Below, piece after piece: positions 27,393 through 35,913 of a DNA stretch of 55,171 nucleotides (position 1 is the first letter of the stretch; the number at the start of each line of letters is the position of its first letter). Source of the DNA: a bacterium (GTDB taxonomy: Bacteria > Planctomycetota > Planctomycetia > Isosphaerales > Isosphaeraceae). The notes below the pieces were generated by a model. The model did no database searches. It was not told the origin of the DNA and was given only the letters and a program-made list of their open reading frames with translations. The stretch is taken from NCBI GenBank assembly GCA_016125085.1, contig WGMM01000051.1, positions 1 to 55,171 of the forward strand. Direction: 5' to 3'. Position numbers and translations under genes: made by a program.

Positions 27393-28736
27393 ATGCGAAC
27401 ACATTGCGAAAGCTCGACTCCCGCACCTCGGCCCGGATTGTCCCGGCGATCGCTCCTGCGTATCGGTGCTCCGGCGATCGGGCTGACACTGGCGGATCTT
27501 CTTCAGGCGGAATCCAGGGCAGCGGCGGACCTGGGTACGAGTCGGCAGAAATCGAGCCGGAAGTCGATCATCGTCTTCTGGACCGATGGCGGCCTCAGCC
27601 AGCAGGACACCTATGACCCGAAGCCGGATGCCCCGGCCGAATATCGCGGCAGTTTCCGGCCGATCGCGACGCAAGTGCCCGGCATCACGGTGAGCGAAGG
27701 GATTCCGCATCAGTCCAGGATCATGAAGCACCTGGCGATCGTGCGGTCGGTGCATCACGATAACGGCATTCATGCCCCGTCGTCGCATTGGATGCAGACC
27801 GGTTACTTCGGCCCGACTCTGGCCAGAAACGCACCTCAGAAGCCATCGTTCGGCTCGGTCATTTCCCGGACTCTTGGCACGCGGCAGCCGCCCATGCCGG
27901 CTTATGTGACGATCCCCAAATCCGAGGCGTTCGGCTACCAGGGGGCCGTCTACCTCGGCAAGGCCCATAATCCGTTCGAAGTCGGGGGTGACCCGAACGC
28001 TGCTGGCTTCGGCGTTTCCAACCTGTCCCTGCCGAACGGACTGTCGTACGAAAGCGTGAACGCACGACGAGAACTGCTCAAACGCTTCGACACGCTCAGG
28101 CGTGATATCGACGAATCCGGCGCGATGGAAGGGCTGGACGTCTTCAAGGCCCAGGCGATGGAAATGGTCGCCGGCGACCGCATGCGGCAAGCCTTCGACA
28201 TCGGGGCTGAAGACCCCCGGCTGCGCGACCGTTACGGCAGGCACCGCTATGGCCAGAGTGCTCTGCTGGCACGCCGGCTGATCGAAGCCGGTGCGAGATG
28301 CGTGAACATCAACACCGGTAACTGGGACCACCATAACGAGATTGACCGAGGCCTCGAGCAACATTTGCCGCCGCTGGATCGTGCGATCGGAGCCTTGATC
28401 GAGGACCTTGCCGATCGTGGCATGCTTGAAGACGTGCTTGTCTACTGCGTCGGCGAGTTCGGGCGAACTCCGCGCATCAACGGCGATGCCGGCCGCGACC
28501 ACTGGGCCGACAGCTTCAGCGTGATGCTCGCCGGCGGCGGAGTCAGGGGCGGAACGGTCATCGGAGCGAGCGAAAAGTGGGGCGGGTCGGTCTTCGAACG
28601 TCCCGTCAGCCCGCTCGATCTGCTGGCGACCGTCTACGAACTTCTTGGCATCCCGCTAGATACCCACTACGAAGATTCCAGCGGCCGGCCGACGGCCATC
28701 ACCACAGGGGCACCCATCAGGGAACTCATCGCATGA
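27393..28736 (+). CDS. DUF1501 protein, Tat-exported
   Basis: A 447-residue protein of the DUF1501 family, which has an alkaline-phosphatase/sulfatase-like fold. A twin-arginine signal is visible (LSRRSLLRIGAPAIGLTLADLLQA, Arg18-Arg19), implying folded export. Family signatures include SIIVFWTDGGLSQQDTYDPKPDAPAEYRG, HDNGIHAPSSHWMQTGY, and near the end VYCVGEFGRTPRINGDAGRDHWADSFSVMLAGGGV. It begins 18 bp after the DUF1553 gene with GGAG upstream. DUF1549/1553 and DUF1501 genes nearly always travel together and probably act on one substrate; the reaction is not known. A second such pair lies at 37262-41543. Confidence 0.93.
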   Translation: MRTHCESSTPAPRPGLSRRSLLRIGAPAIGLTLADLLQAESRAAADLGTSRQKSSRKSIIVFWTDGGLSQQDTYDPKPDAPAEYRGSFRPIATQVPGITVSEGIPHQSRIMKHLAIVRSVHHDNGIHAPSSHWMQTGYFGPTLARNAPQKPSFGSVISRTLGTRQPPMPAYVTIPKSEAFGYQGAVYLGKAHNPFEVGGDPNAAGFGVSNLSLPNGLSYESVNARRELLKRFDTLRRDIDESGAMEGLDVFKAQAMEMVAGDRMRQAFDIGAEDPRLRDRYGRHRYGQSALLARRLIEAGARCVNINTGNWDHHNEIDRGLEQHLPPLDRAIGALIEDLADRGMLEDVLVYCVGEFGRTPRINGDAGRDHWADSFSVMLAGGGVRGGTVIGASEKWGGSVFERPVSPLDLLATVYELLGIPLDTHYEDSSGRPTAITTGAPIRELIA

Positions 28737-30019
28737 AAGATCACCGAAGAGCTTTTTTGGCAACGGTCGGAAGCGTCGGCGCTGGGTTCCTGGCCAGCGA
28801 GTTCTCAATTTCGGCATCTGCGGCCGCCCCGGCACCACGCAAGAAGCTGGCCGTCGTCACCACGGAATGGCGTTACCACTCCCACGCCTGGCACATGGCG
28901 GAACGGTTCCTCGTCGGTTATCCGGTCGAAGGCCGTTGGCACACGCCTCCTTTCGAAGTCGTCTCGGCCTATGTCGACCAATTTCCTGAAAAGGACCTGA
29001 GCCGGTCGCGTGCGAAGGAGTTCGGCTTCACGATCTATCCCTCGGTGGCCGAAGCGCTGAGGGCCGGGGGCGATCGTCTGGCGGTCGACGCCGTTCTGAT
29101 CATCGGCGAACACGGTAAGTATGAAATGACCCAGTACCGGCAGACGAAATATCCCCGTTACGAGTTCTTCAAGCAGGTCACCGACGTTTTCCGCAAGGAC
29201 GGCAAAGTCGTCCCCGTGTTCAACGACAAGCATCTTTCCTGGAACCCGCAATGGGCTCAGGAAATGGTCGATATCGCCCGTGAAATGAAAATTCCGTTCG
29301 CCGCAGGATCGTCCCTCCCGGTCACGTGGCGCATGCCTTCGATCGAAATGCCCTTCGGGGCGGAAGTCGAAGAACTCATGTGCGTGGCGATCGGCGGCAT
29401 CGACAGCTACGACTTCCACGCTCTGGAAGTGATCCAGTGCATGGCCGAACGGCGCAAGGGGGGCGAGACGGGCGTCGTCGCCGTTCAGGCCATCAGTGGC
29501 GACAATTTCTGGAAAGCGATGGATGCAGGCTCCTGGGCCACCGGCGGGTGGGATGCGAATCTCTTCGAAGCGTGCCTGTCGCGCAGCCACACGCTCGCAC
29601 AACCGGATAGCTTCAGCCACCGTTATCCGACCCCGGCCCAGATCCGTGAATGGGTCAAGGAGCCGATCGCCTATCGCATCGAATATGCCGATGGCACCCG
29701 GGCCAGCATGCTGCTGATGAACGGCCTTGTGGGTGATTTCACTTTCGCGGCCAGGCTGAAGGGACGGGACGAGCCGCTTTCCACGCTGTTTCATTTGCCG
29801 CCGAATCCGAACGTGGTCTATTCGGCATCGCTCATGGCCAAGGCCGAAGAGACATTCCTGACCGGCAAGGCCCCCTGCCCGATCGAACGAACGCTGCTGA
29901 CAGGCGGCCTGGTCGAGGCAGGCGTGCGTTCACTGGGTACAGGGCAAAAACGGCTCGAAACGCCTCACCTGCATATTCGCTACACGGCACCTGAGCGATC
30001 GACCTTCGCCAGGGCGTGA
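28733..30019 (+). CDS. Conserved Tat-exported protein of unknown function
   Basis: A 428-residue protein. I chose ATG 28733 because it overlaps the DUF1501 stop (ATGA) and opens with a Tat-type signal, MKDHRRAFLATVGSVGAGFLASEFSISASAAA. The open frame extends further upstream but only inside the preceding gene. The mature part starts with an alpha/beta-type strand (KKLAVVTTEWRYHSHAWHMAERFLVGYP). Conserved-looking motifs follow: VDAVLIIGEHGKYEMTQYRQTKYPRYEFF, VFNDKHLSWNPQWAQEMVDIA, FAAGSSLPVTWRMPSIEMPFGAEVEELMC. Rich in His, Trp and acidic residues, it could be an enzyme on sugars. I recall similar planctomycete proteins, but no characterised domain. Its place between DUF1501 and sialidase genes suggests a role in the same periplasmic pathway. 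Confidence 0.85.
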   Translation: MKDHRRAFLATVGSVGAGFLASEFSISASAAAPAPRKKLAVVTTEWRYHSHAWHMAERFLVGYPVEGRWHTPPFEVVSAYVDQFPEKDLSRSRAKEFGFTIYPSVAEALRAGGDRLAVDAVLIIGEHGKYEMTQYRQTKYPRYEFFKQVTDVFRKDGKVVPVFNDKHLSWNPQWAQEMVDIAREMKIPFAAGSSLPVTWRMPSIEMPFGAEVEELMCVAIGGIDSYDFHALEVIQCMAERRKGGETGVVAVQAISGDNFWKAMDAGSWATGGWDANLFEACLSRSHTLAQPDSFSHRYPTPAQIREWVKEPIAYRIEYADGTRASMLLMNGLVGDFTFAARLKGRDEPLSTLFHLPPNPNVVYSASLMAKAEETFLTGKAPCPIERTLLTGGLVEAGVRSLGTGQKRLETPHLHIRYTAPERSTFARA

Positions 30020-30080
30020 ATGGCGTTCGAACGCGACTCGGATTCCGTCGGACATATTCGAAAGCGAAACGAAGCGAACG

Positions 30081-31730
30081 ATGCCGATTCTCAGACTGTG
30101 CCGTCGACTCTTGATCACCAATCGGCTTGCGAAATGTGACCGGATCGTTCTCGCGGCACTTTTGAGCATTGTGGCCTGCGTCGAAATTCATGCTGCGGAT
30201 CCGATTACTGCCGTCGCCAGCAGGTTTCGCCATCCTCTGCTTGTCGGGAATGAATCCGATCCTGTATTGCGGTTCCAGGTCGAAAATTCATCCGCGGAAC
30301 CTGTCCGGTTCAAGTCGATTCGTCTGGATTCCGCAGGGACGTCTCTGCTCAAATCATTCGGCGAGTTCTACATTTATGCAGGTACGAGCCCGGATATTTC
30401 GAAATCTTCGAAATTCGGGGCGATCGAACCGAGAGATGCAAAAGTACGAATTCCCGCGGATTTCCCCATTCCCCGAGGTCAATCCTACATCTGGATCACT
30501 GGCCGTGTCAGGGCCGATGTCGATCTGACTTCGCAAGTATCGTTCACCGAAGCTGAAATCGAAACGGACCTGGGTGTCGTTCGGCCGCGGTTCGAAAGCG
30601 GTCCCGCGACGTACAGGTTCGGTATCGCCCTGCGTAAACCGGGCGACGACGGCGTGCACACGTATCGCATCCCGGCCTTGACGGTTTCGAAATCCGGAAC
30701 GCTCTTGTGCGTTTACGACATGCGTCGGCGCATGGGCCGGGATTTGCAGGAAGATATCGACATCGGTCTGAGCCGAAGCGTCGACGGCGGCCGCACGTGG
30801 GAGCCTGTCCAGGTCATCATGGACATGGGCGAATATGGCGGCCTGCCGCAGGAACTCAATGGCTGCAGCGATCCTGGAATTATCGTGGACCACGAAACGG
30901 GCGAGATTTTCTGTTTCGCAGTCTGGATGCATGGCAAGCCGGGCAAGCACCAGTGGGTGGACGATGGATCCGAACCCGGATTCGAAATCGGCAAATCAGC
31001 CCAGATGCTCATGGTGCGTTCGACCGACGACGGTAAAAGCTGGTCGAAGCCGGAAAATCTGACGCGCGCACTGAAAAAACCGGAATGGTGGCTGCTGGCC
31101 CCTGCGCCGCAATCCGGGTTCCAGATGCCGGACGGAACGCTCGTCATGCCGGTTCAGGGCCGCACCGGGCGAGCGGACAAGGAGACCTTCGCCACGATCA
31201 TGACCAGCAGCGATCATGGCCGAACGTGGACGGTCGGAAACGCTGGCTATTCCGGAGGCAACGAATGCCAGGCCGTTCGGCTGAACGATGGCCGGATCAT
31301 GCTCAACATTCGGAACGATCATGAACGTTATCGGGCTGTCGTGGTGACCGGCGACCTCGGGAAAACGTGGACACCGCATGAAATGAGCCGAAATACGCTG
31401 ATCGAGCCGAATTGCAACGGCAGCATTATCCGGATTGACTGGACCGAAGCGGGCCGCCCTCGGAACGCGCTTGTCTTTTCGAATCCTCATTCGCAGAAAG
31501 CCCGGACGCATCAGACGATCCAGGTCAGCCTGAACGACGGCAAATCCTGGCCGGAACGGCTGCACATCCTGCTCGATGAAGGCCGAGGGGCTGGTTATCC
31601 TTCGCTGACTCAGATCGACGGGAAGCACGTCGGAATCGTTTACGAAGGGAGCCGGGCCCACGTGGTCTTTCAGAAGTTCCGGATCGCCGAACTCGTCGGA
31701 ACGGCTGATCCCGATTCGAACAGCCGATGA
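30081..31730 (+). CDS. Exo-alpha-sialidase (BNR-repeat neuraminidase)
   Basis: A 549-residue exported sialidase of the GH33 type, expected to cleave terminal sialic or related nonulosonic acids from glycans. A signal-anchor-like stretch (RIVLAALLSIVACVEIHA, about 20-37) is followed by a sialidase N-terminal domain of the BNR_assoc_N type (about 45-165, FYIYAGTSPDISKSSKFG). The propeller holds the arginine motif YRIP (195-198) and four Asp-boxes: SVDGGRTW (233-240), STDDGKSW (314-321), SSDHGRTW (376-383) and SLNDGKSW (483-490). GGNECQAVRLNDGRIMLNIRN and NCNGSI carry further family residues. It lies 61 bp after the preceding gene on the same strand. The start codon has only a weak ribosome-binding site. 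Confidence 0.92.
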   Translation: MPILRLCRRLLITNRLAKCDRIVLAALLSIVACVEIHAADPITAVASRFRHPLLVGNESDPVLRFQVENSSAEPVRFKSIRLDSAGTSLLKSFGEFYIYAGTSPDISKSSKFGAIEPRDAKVRIPADFPIPRGQSYIWITGRVRADVDLTSQVSFTEAEIETDLGVVRPRFESGPATYRFGIALRKPGDDGVHTYRIPALTVSKSGTLLCVYDMRRRMGRDLQEDIDIGLSRSVDGGRTWEPVQVIMDMGEYGGLPQELNGCSDPGIIVDHETGEIFCFAVWMHGKPGKHQWVDDGSEPGFEIGKSAQMLMVRSTDDGKSWSKPENLTRALKKPEWWLLAPAPQSGFQMPDGTLVMPVQGRTGRADKETFATIMTSSDHGRTWTVGNAGYSGGNECQAVRLNDGRIMLNIRNDHERYRAVVVTGDLGKTWTPHEMSRNTLIEPNCNGSIIRIDWTEAGRPRNALVFSNPHSQKARTHQTIQVSLNDGKSWPERLHILLDEGRGAGYPSLTQIDGKHVGIVYEGSRAHVVFQKFRIAELVGTADPDSNSR

Positions 31731-32037
31731 TTTCGTAATGATTCCCTGCCGCGGACTCAACCGGTGCGGGAGGGTGAGCACCTTTGTATTCGAAACCTCT
31801 CGAAGTCTTTACGGCGGTTCGCGATCCGGGTTCGACCGAAGATTTGCATGGAATACGGGCATTTCGCCCGAGTCGTTTGTATCATAGGAGCCTCGGGCCT
31901 GTCGCACGTCACACCCCGGCCCGATCCCCTGGTCTTCGCCACGTTCGAGACGAACGCCCCGCGACAGCACTTCGCGCCAGTTCTTTCTCGATCCGAACCG
32001 CCAAACCTCAGCCAATCATCAGATCGGGAACGACTCG
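31731..32037. other. 307-bp intergenic region
   Basis: Between the sialidase and the PVC heme protein, same strand. No gene, RNA or clear terminator hairpin was found. The downstream gene could have its own promoter here, so the eight-gene block may be two transcripts. Confidence 0.4.
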
Positions 32038-35000
32038 ATGCCACTACGACTATGCCGATTCGGTCTGGTCCTGCTTGCGATCGCAGTGACAGGGGCGGAT
32101 CAAGCCCCGAAATCCGAACCGTTCCCGCAACCGACGAATTCCGAAAAGGCGAATTTCGGAGCACTCGACAAGGCCGAGGCGATCCGCCAATTGAAACTTC
32201 CCGAGGGCTTTCAGGCGACGGTCTTCGCCGCCGAGCCGGACGTTCGCCAGCCGATCGCGATCACGTTCGACGCTCGTGGCCGGCTCTGGGTCGCCGAAGG
32301 TTACACGTATGCCGATCAGGCCCTGAATTATGACCTGAAGCTTCGCGACCGCATCGTGATCTTCGAAGACACGGACAACGACGGCGTGTTCGACGTCCGC
32401 AAGGTCTTCTGGGAAGGGGCTCAGCGGCTGACGGGGCTGGAAATCGGCTTCGACGGCGTTTTCGCCCTGACGTTGCCCGACATGGTGTTTCTGGCCGACC
32501 GGAACCGCGACGACGTGCCTGATGCGGGCCCTGAGGTGCTGCTGGACGGGTTCGATCACGCCCGGGCCCGGCACACGATGGCCAATGGCCTTGCATGGGG
32601 GCCCGACGGCTGGCTTTATGGCCGTCAGGGCATTCTGGGCACTTCGCTGATCGGCAAGCCCGGAACGCCCGAAAAAGACCGGGTTTCGATCAATGTCGGC
32701 ATCTGGCGCTATCACCCCGTCACACACAATTTCGAGATGGTCACCAGCGGCACGACGAACCCCTGGGGCATGGACTGGGACGCGAACGGCGAGGCGTTCC
32801 ATATCAATACCGTGATCGGCCACTTGTGGCACGCCATTCCGGGCGCGCACTTCCGGCGCATGTTCGGCGAAGATCCTCGGCCCAACGTCTATGAAATCAT
32901 CGAACAGCATGCCGACCACGTGCACTGGGACACCAAAGAGCTATGGAGCGACATTCGCACACTGGGCGTGACTCCCACGACATCCCAGGCCGGCGGCGGT
33001 CACGCGCACACGGGACTGATGATTTATCAGGGCGATAACTGGCCCGATGCCTACCGTGGCGACGTTTACATGATCAATTTCCACGGCCGCAGGCTGAATC
33101 GTGATCGGCTCGTCGCTGATGGTTCCGGATTCGTCGCGAAACACGCCCCGGATTTCGCCCAGTTCGGCGATCCCTGGTTTCGGGGCATCGACCTGAAATA
33201 TGGCCCCGATGGCGGCGTTTTCGTGGCGGACTGGTCAGATACCGGCGAATGTCACGATCATGACGGTGTGCACCGCGTTTCGGGCCGGATCTACAAGATC
33301 ACTTACGGCAAGCCAGCGAAACCAGCCGTGAGCGATGTCCGAATCGCATCTTCGGAAAAGCTTTACGAGCTTCTGAAACACAAGAACGAGTGGTTCGCAC
33401 GCCAGGCCAGGCTCGAAATTCAGCGACGTGCTGCAGGCAGGGAACTCGATCTCGATCAGGCCCGCACGGAACTGACGAAACTGACGCACGATGGCCAAAA
33501 TCCGGTGCACCAGGTTCGCGGCCTGCTTGCCCTGCATGCCGCCGGGCTCGATTCGGAAACGCTTCTGACGGCACTCACACGACATGCCAACCCGCATGTG
33601 AAAGTCTGGTCCATTCGGTTTCTGACCGACCATTCTCGCAGCGCGACCGTGTCCGATGCCATTGCGGGAACGCTTGCCCGAATGGCTCAGGAAGCCGATA
33701 GCCCCGTCGTAAGGCTTGCGCTGGCCTCTGCCCTCCAGCAAGTGCCTGAGGCGGCCAGGCCAGCCATCGCCAGGCCCCTGCTCGCTCATGCGGAAGACGC
33801 GACCGACCATAACCTTCCCCAGATGCTCTGGTACGGCATCGAGCCGCTTGCGGTATCGAATGCCGGCGCACTTGCGGATCTGTTCGCCGACTGCCGGATT
33901 CCTCAGGTCAGCAAGTGGATCGCACGCAGGCTGGCGCAGGATTATGAGACCGACGAAACCTCACTGAACCGCCTGATCGGCAAACTCGGCAAAATGCCCG
34001 CGGACCGGCAGGCCGAAATGCTGCAAGGTATTGCCGAGGCGATGGTCGGCCGCAGGCGCGCGAAGAAACCTGCAGGCTGGGACGCATACATCGGCTCGAT
34101 CGACCTGTCCGGGGAAAGCCCTGCCGCCGAACTGGCTCGCACGCTCAGCGCCGTTTTCGGGAACGGTGTCGCCCTGGAATCGATCCGGGCGATCGCTCTC
34201 GACCCGAAACGCGAGATCGCGACGCGCCGCAAGGCCCTGAAAACGCTGATCGAAGCCCGGTCGCCCCAGCTCAGGCAGGATTGCCTGACGCTCTATTCCG
34301 TTCGCGACCTCTCGGCGACCGCCGCGGAAGGGCTCGCCACGTTCGACGACCCCGTCCTGGCGAAGGAAATCCTGGCGAGGATCGGCAATGTCTATCCGCA
34401 GGAACGCCCGCAGGTGATTACGGCCCTGATCGCAAGGCCGGGCTGGGCGTTGCAGCTTCTGGAGGCTGTCGAATCGGGGCGGGTCTCGCGCGACGAGATC
34501 AGCGCGATCATGGCCCGGCAGATCCGGAGCCACAACGATAAAGCCCTGACCGAAAAGCTGAATCAAGTTTGGGGCAGTTTGCGCGATACCGCCGCCGATC
34601 GGCTGCAGGCGATCGAAAAGTGGAAGACGCGGCTCTCAACCCAGACCCTGGCCGGCGCCGATCTTGCGAACGGCCGGAACATTTTCCGGAAAACCTGTTC
34701 GAATTGCCACAAGCTTTACAATGAAGGAGGAACGAGCGGCCCGGACCTGACCGGCAGCGGGCGGGACAATCTCGATTATCTCCTTTCGAACATACTCGAT
34801 CCATCGGCCCAGGTTCCTGTGAATTACCGGGTGTCCGACATCGCCTTGAAAGACGGTCGCGTGCTCAGCGGCGTCATCACATCAAGAACGCCCAGAACGC
34901 TTTCGGTGCAGACCGCGACCGATCCGGTCGTGATCGACGCCGGCGATGTGGAAGAGACGCGGCAGTCCGAATCGTCGCTCATGCCCGAGGGGCTGCTCCA

Positions 35001-35055
35001 GAACCTTTCCGAGCAGGAAGTGCGCGACCTGATCGGGTATCTCATGAAGAAATAA
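32038..35055 (+). CDS. PVC-type dehydrogenase-like protein with HEAT repeats and C-terminal CxxCH heme domain
   Basis: A 1005-residue exported protein (signal peptide about 1-20, LCRFGLVLLAIAVTGADQ). Residues about 55-430 form the beta-propeller 'putative membrane-bound dehydrogenase' region (TIGR02604 type): FQATVFAAEPDVRQPIAITFDARGRLWVAEG, NGLAWGPDGWLYGRQG, GPDGGVFVADWSDTGECHDHDG. HEAT-like helical repeats occupy about 440-870. The C-terminal cytochrome domain (TIGR02603 type) has C887-x-x-C890-H891 and GPDLTGSGRDNLDYLLSNILDPSAQVPVNYR. Such proteins are thought to be quinoprotein-like sugar or alcohol dehydrogenases, but cofactor and substrate are unproven. The neighbouring sialidase suggests a sugar. 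It ends 81 bp before the creatininase-family gene. Confidence 0.92.
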   Translation: MPLRLCRFGLVLLAIAVTGADQAPKSEPFPQPTNSEKANFGALDKAEAIRQLKLPEGFQATVFAAEPDVRQPIAITFDARGRLWVAEGYTYADQALNYDLKLRDRIVIFEDTDNDGVFDVRKVFWEGAQRLTGLEIGFDGVFALTLPDMVFLADRNRDDVPDAGPEVLLDGFDHARARHTMANGLAWGPDGWLYGRQGILGTSLIGKPGTPEKDRVSINVGIWRYHPVTHNFEMVTSGTTNPWGMDWDANGEAFHINTVIGHLWHAIPGAHFRRMFGEDPRPNVYEIIEQHADHVHWDTKELWSDIRTLGVTPTTSQAGGGHAHTGLMIYQGDNWPDAYRGDVYMINFHGRRLNRDRLVADGSGFVAKHAPDFAQFGDPWFRGIDLKYGPDGGVFVADWSDTGECHDHDGVHRVSGRIYKITYGKPAKPAVSDVRIASSEKLYELLKHKNEWFARQARLEIQRRAAGRELDLDQARTELTKLTHDGQNPVHQVRGLLALHAAGLDSETLLTALTRHANPHVKVWSIRFLTDHSRSATVSDAIAGTLARMAQEADSPVVRLALASALQQVPEAARPAIARPLLAHAEDATDHNLPQMLWYGIEPLAVSNAGALADLFADCRIPQVSKWIARRLAQDYETDETSLNRLIGKLGKMPADRQAEMLQGIAEAMVGRRRAKKPAGWDAYIGSIDLSGESPAAELARTLSAVFGNGVALESIRAIALDPKREIATRRKALKTLIEARSPQLRQDCLTLYSVRDLSATAAEGLATFDDPVLAKEILARIGNVYPQERPQVITALIARPGWALQLLEAVESGRVSRDEISAIMARQIRSHNDKALTEKLNQVWGSLRDTAADRLQAIEKWKTRLSTQTLAGADLANGRNIFRKTCSNCHKLYNEGGTSGPDLTGSGRDNLDYLLSNILDPSAQVPVNYRVSDIALKDGRVLSGVITSRTPRTLSVQTATDPVVIDAGDVEETRQSESSLMPEGLLQNLSEQEVRDLIGYLMKK

Positions 35056-35136
35056 GCGGCGAAGCCGAGAATTGCGATTCGCGAACCGATTCCGAATCGC
35101 TTCACGAGATATCCTCAGAACACCCGGATCGACCCG

Positions 35137-35913
35137 ATGCAACTTGCCGAATTGACATGGCCCGATGTGAAAGCCCGGGTGCCCGACACGCCTTTCGTCA
35201 TCCCCGTGGCCGCGCTCGAACAGCATGGTCTTCACATGCCGCTGGCGACTGACGCCATGCTGCTTGCGGAGGTCGTCCGAAGGGTCGACGAGCAGCTTCG
35301 GGACCGTGTCATTTTTGCCCCTGTTCAGTGGCTGGGCAATTCGCACCATCACCTGGAATTCGCAGGGACGATGTCAGCCAGTCCACGCACATATCTCGAC
35401 CTGCTTGCGGATATGCTCGAAAACGTTCTGCATCATGGTTTTCGGCGTGTTCTCATTCTGAACGGCCATGGCGGCAACATCACCCCGCTCAAACAGGCGA
35501 TCTTCGAGACGCGACAGAAGCTGCGAGCCCGTCGTGACCTGTTGCTTATCGGTGCCAGTTACTGGGATTTTCGTCCTGCCGGGCGACTCGGGGCCGAATT
35601 CGTTCAGGACGCCGTCGGCCATGCGTGCGAGTGGGAAACTTCGATGATGCTGGCGATCCGGCCCGACCTCGTCAAACCGTTCGATCATCTGAACGATCTC
35701 GACACTGGATACTCGTTCGAACCGGCTTACAGGGGCTGGATCACGCGTGAACGTGTTCCGGCGGGCGTCGAATCGCCGGGGCACCTGGGCGATCCTCGCC
35801 ATGCCAGCCGCGAAAAAGGCGACAAACTGTTCGAAACGTTCGCCGCGGGAACGGCCCGGTTCCTCGAAAAAGTCATCGCCTGGGACGGTCAATCGTGGGA
35901 GTTCCCGTCATGA
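35137..35913 (+). CDS. Creatininase-family amidohydrolase
   Basis: A 258-residue cytoplasmic metal-dependent hydrolase. Ligand residues of the creatininase fold are in place: Glu28 and His30 in ALEQHG, Asp39 in LATDA, His111 in LNGHGGN, and Glu167 in CEWETS. The family includes creatininase, formamide hydrolases and enzymes in cofactor and sugar metabolism, so creatinine is only one of several possible substrates. Nothing nearby suggests creatinine use. The stop overlaps the MFS gene start (ATGA at 35910-35913), which implies a hydrolase/transporter pair acting on one compound. Confidence 0.9.
   Translation: MQLAELTWPDVKARVPDTPFVIPVAALEQHGLHMPLATDAMLLAEVVRRVDEQLRDRVIFAPVQWLGNSHHHLEFAGTMSASPRTYLDLLADMLENVLHHGFRRVLILNGHGGNITPLKQAIFETRQKLRARRDLLLIGASYWDFRPAGRLGAEFVQDAVGHACEWETSMMLAIRPDLVKPFDHLNDLDTGYSFEPAYRGWITRERVPAGVESPGHLGDPRHASREKGDKLFETFAAGTARFLEKVIAWDGQSWEFPS

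Noticed and set aside
35137..35913. Literal creatinine degradation
   Set aside because: No creatinase, sarcosine oxidase or related genes are nearby, and the family has many other substrates.
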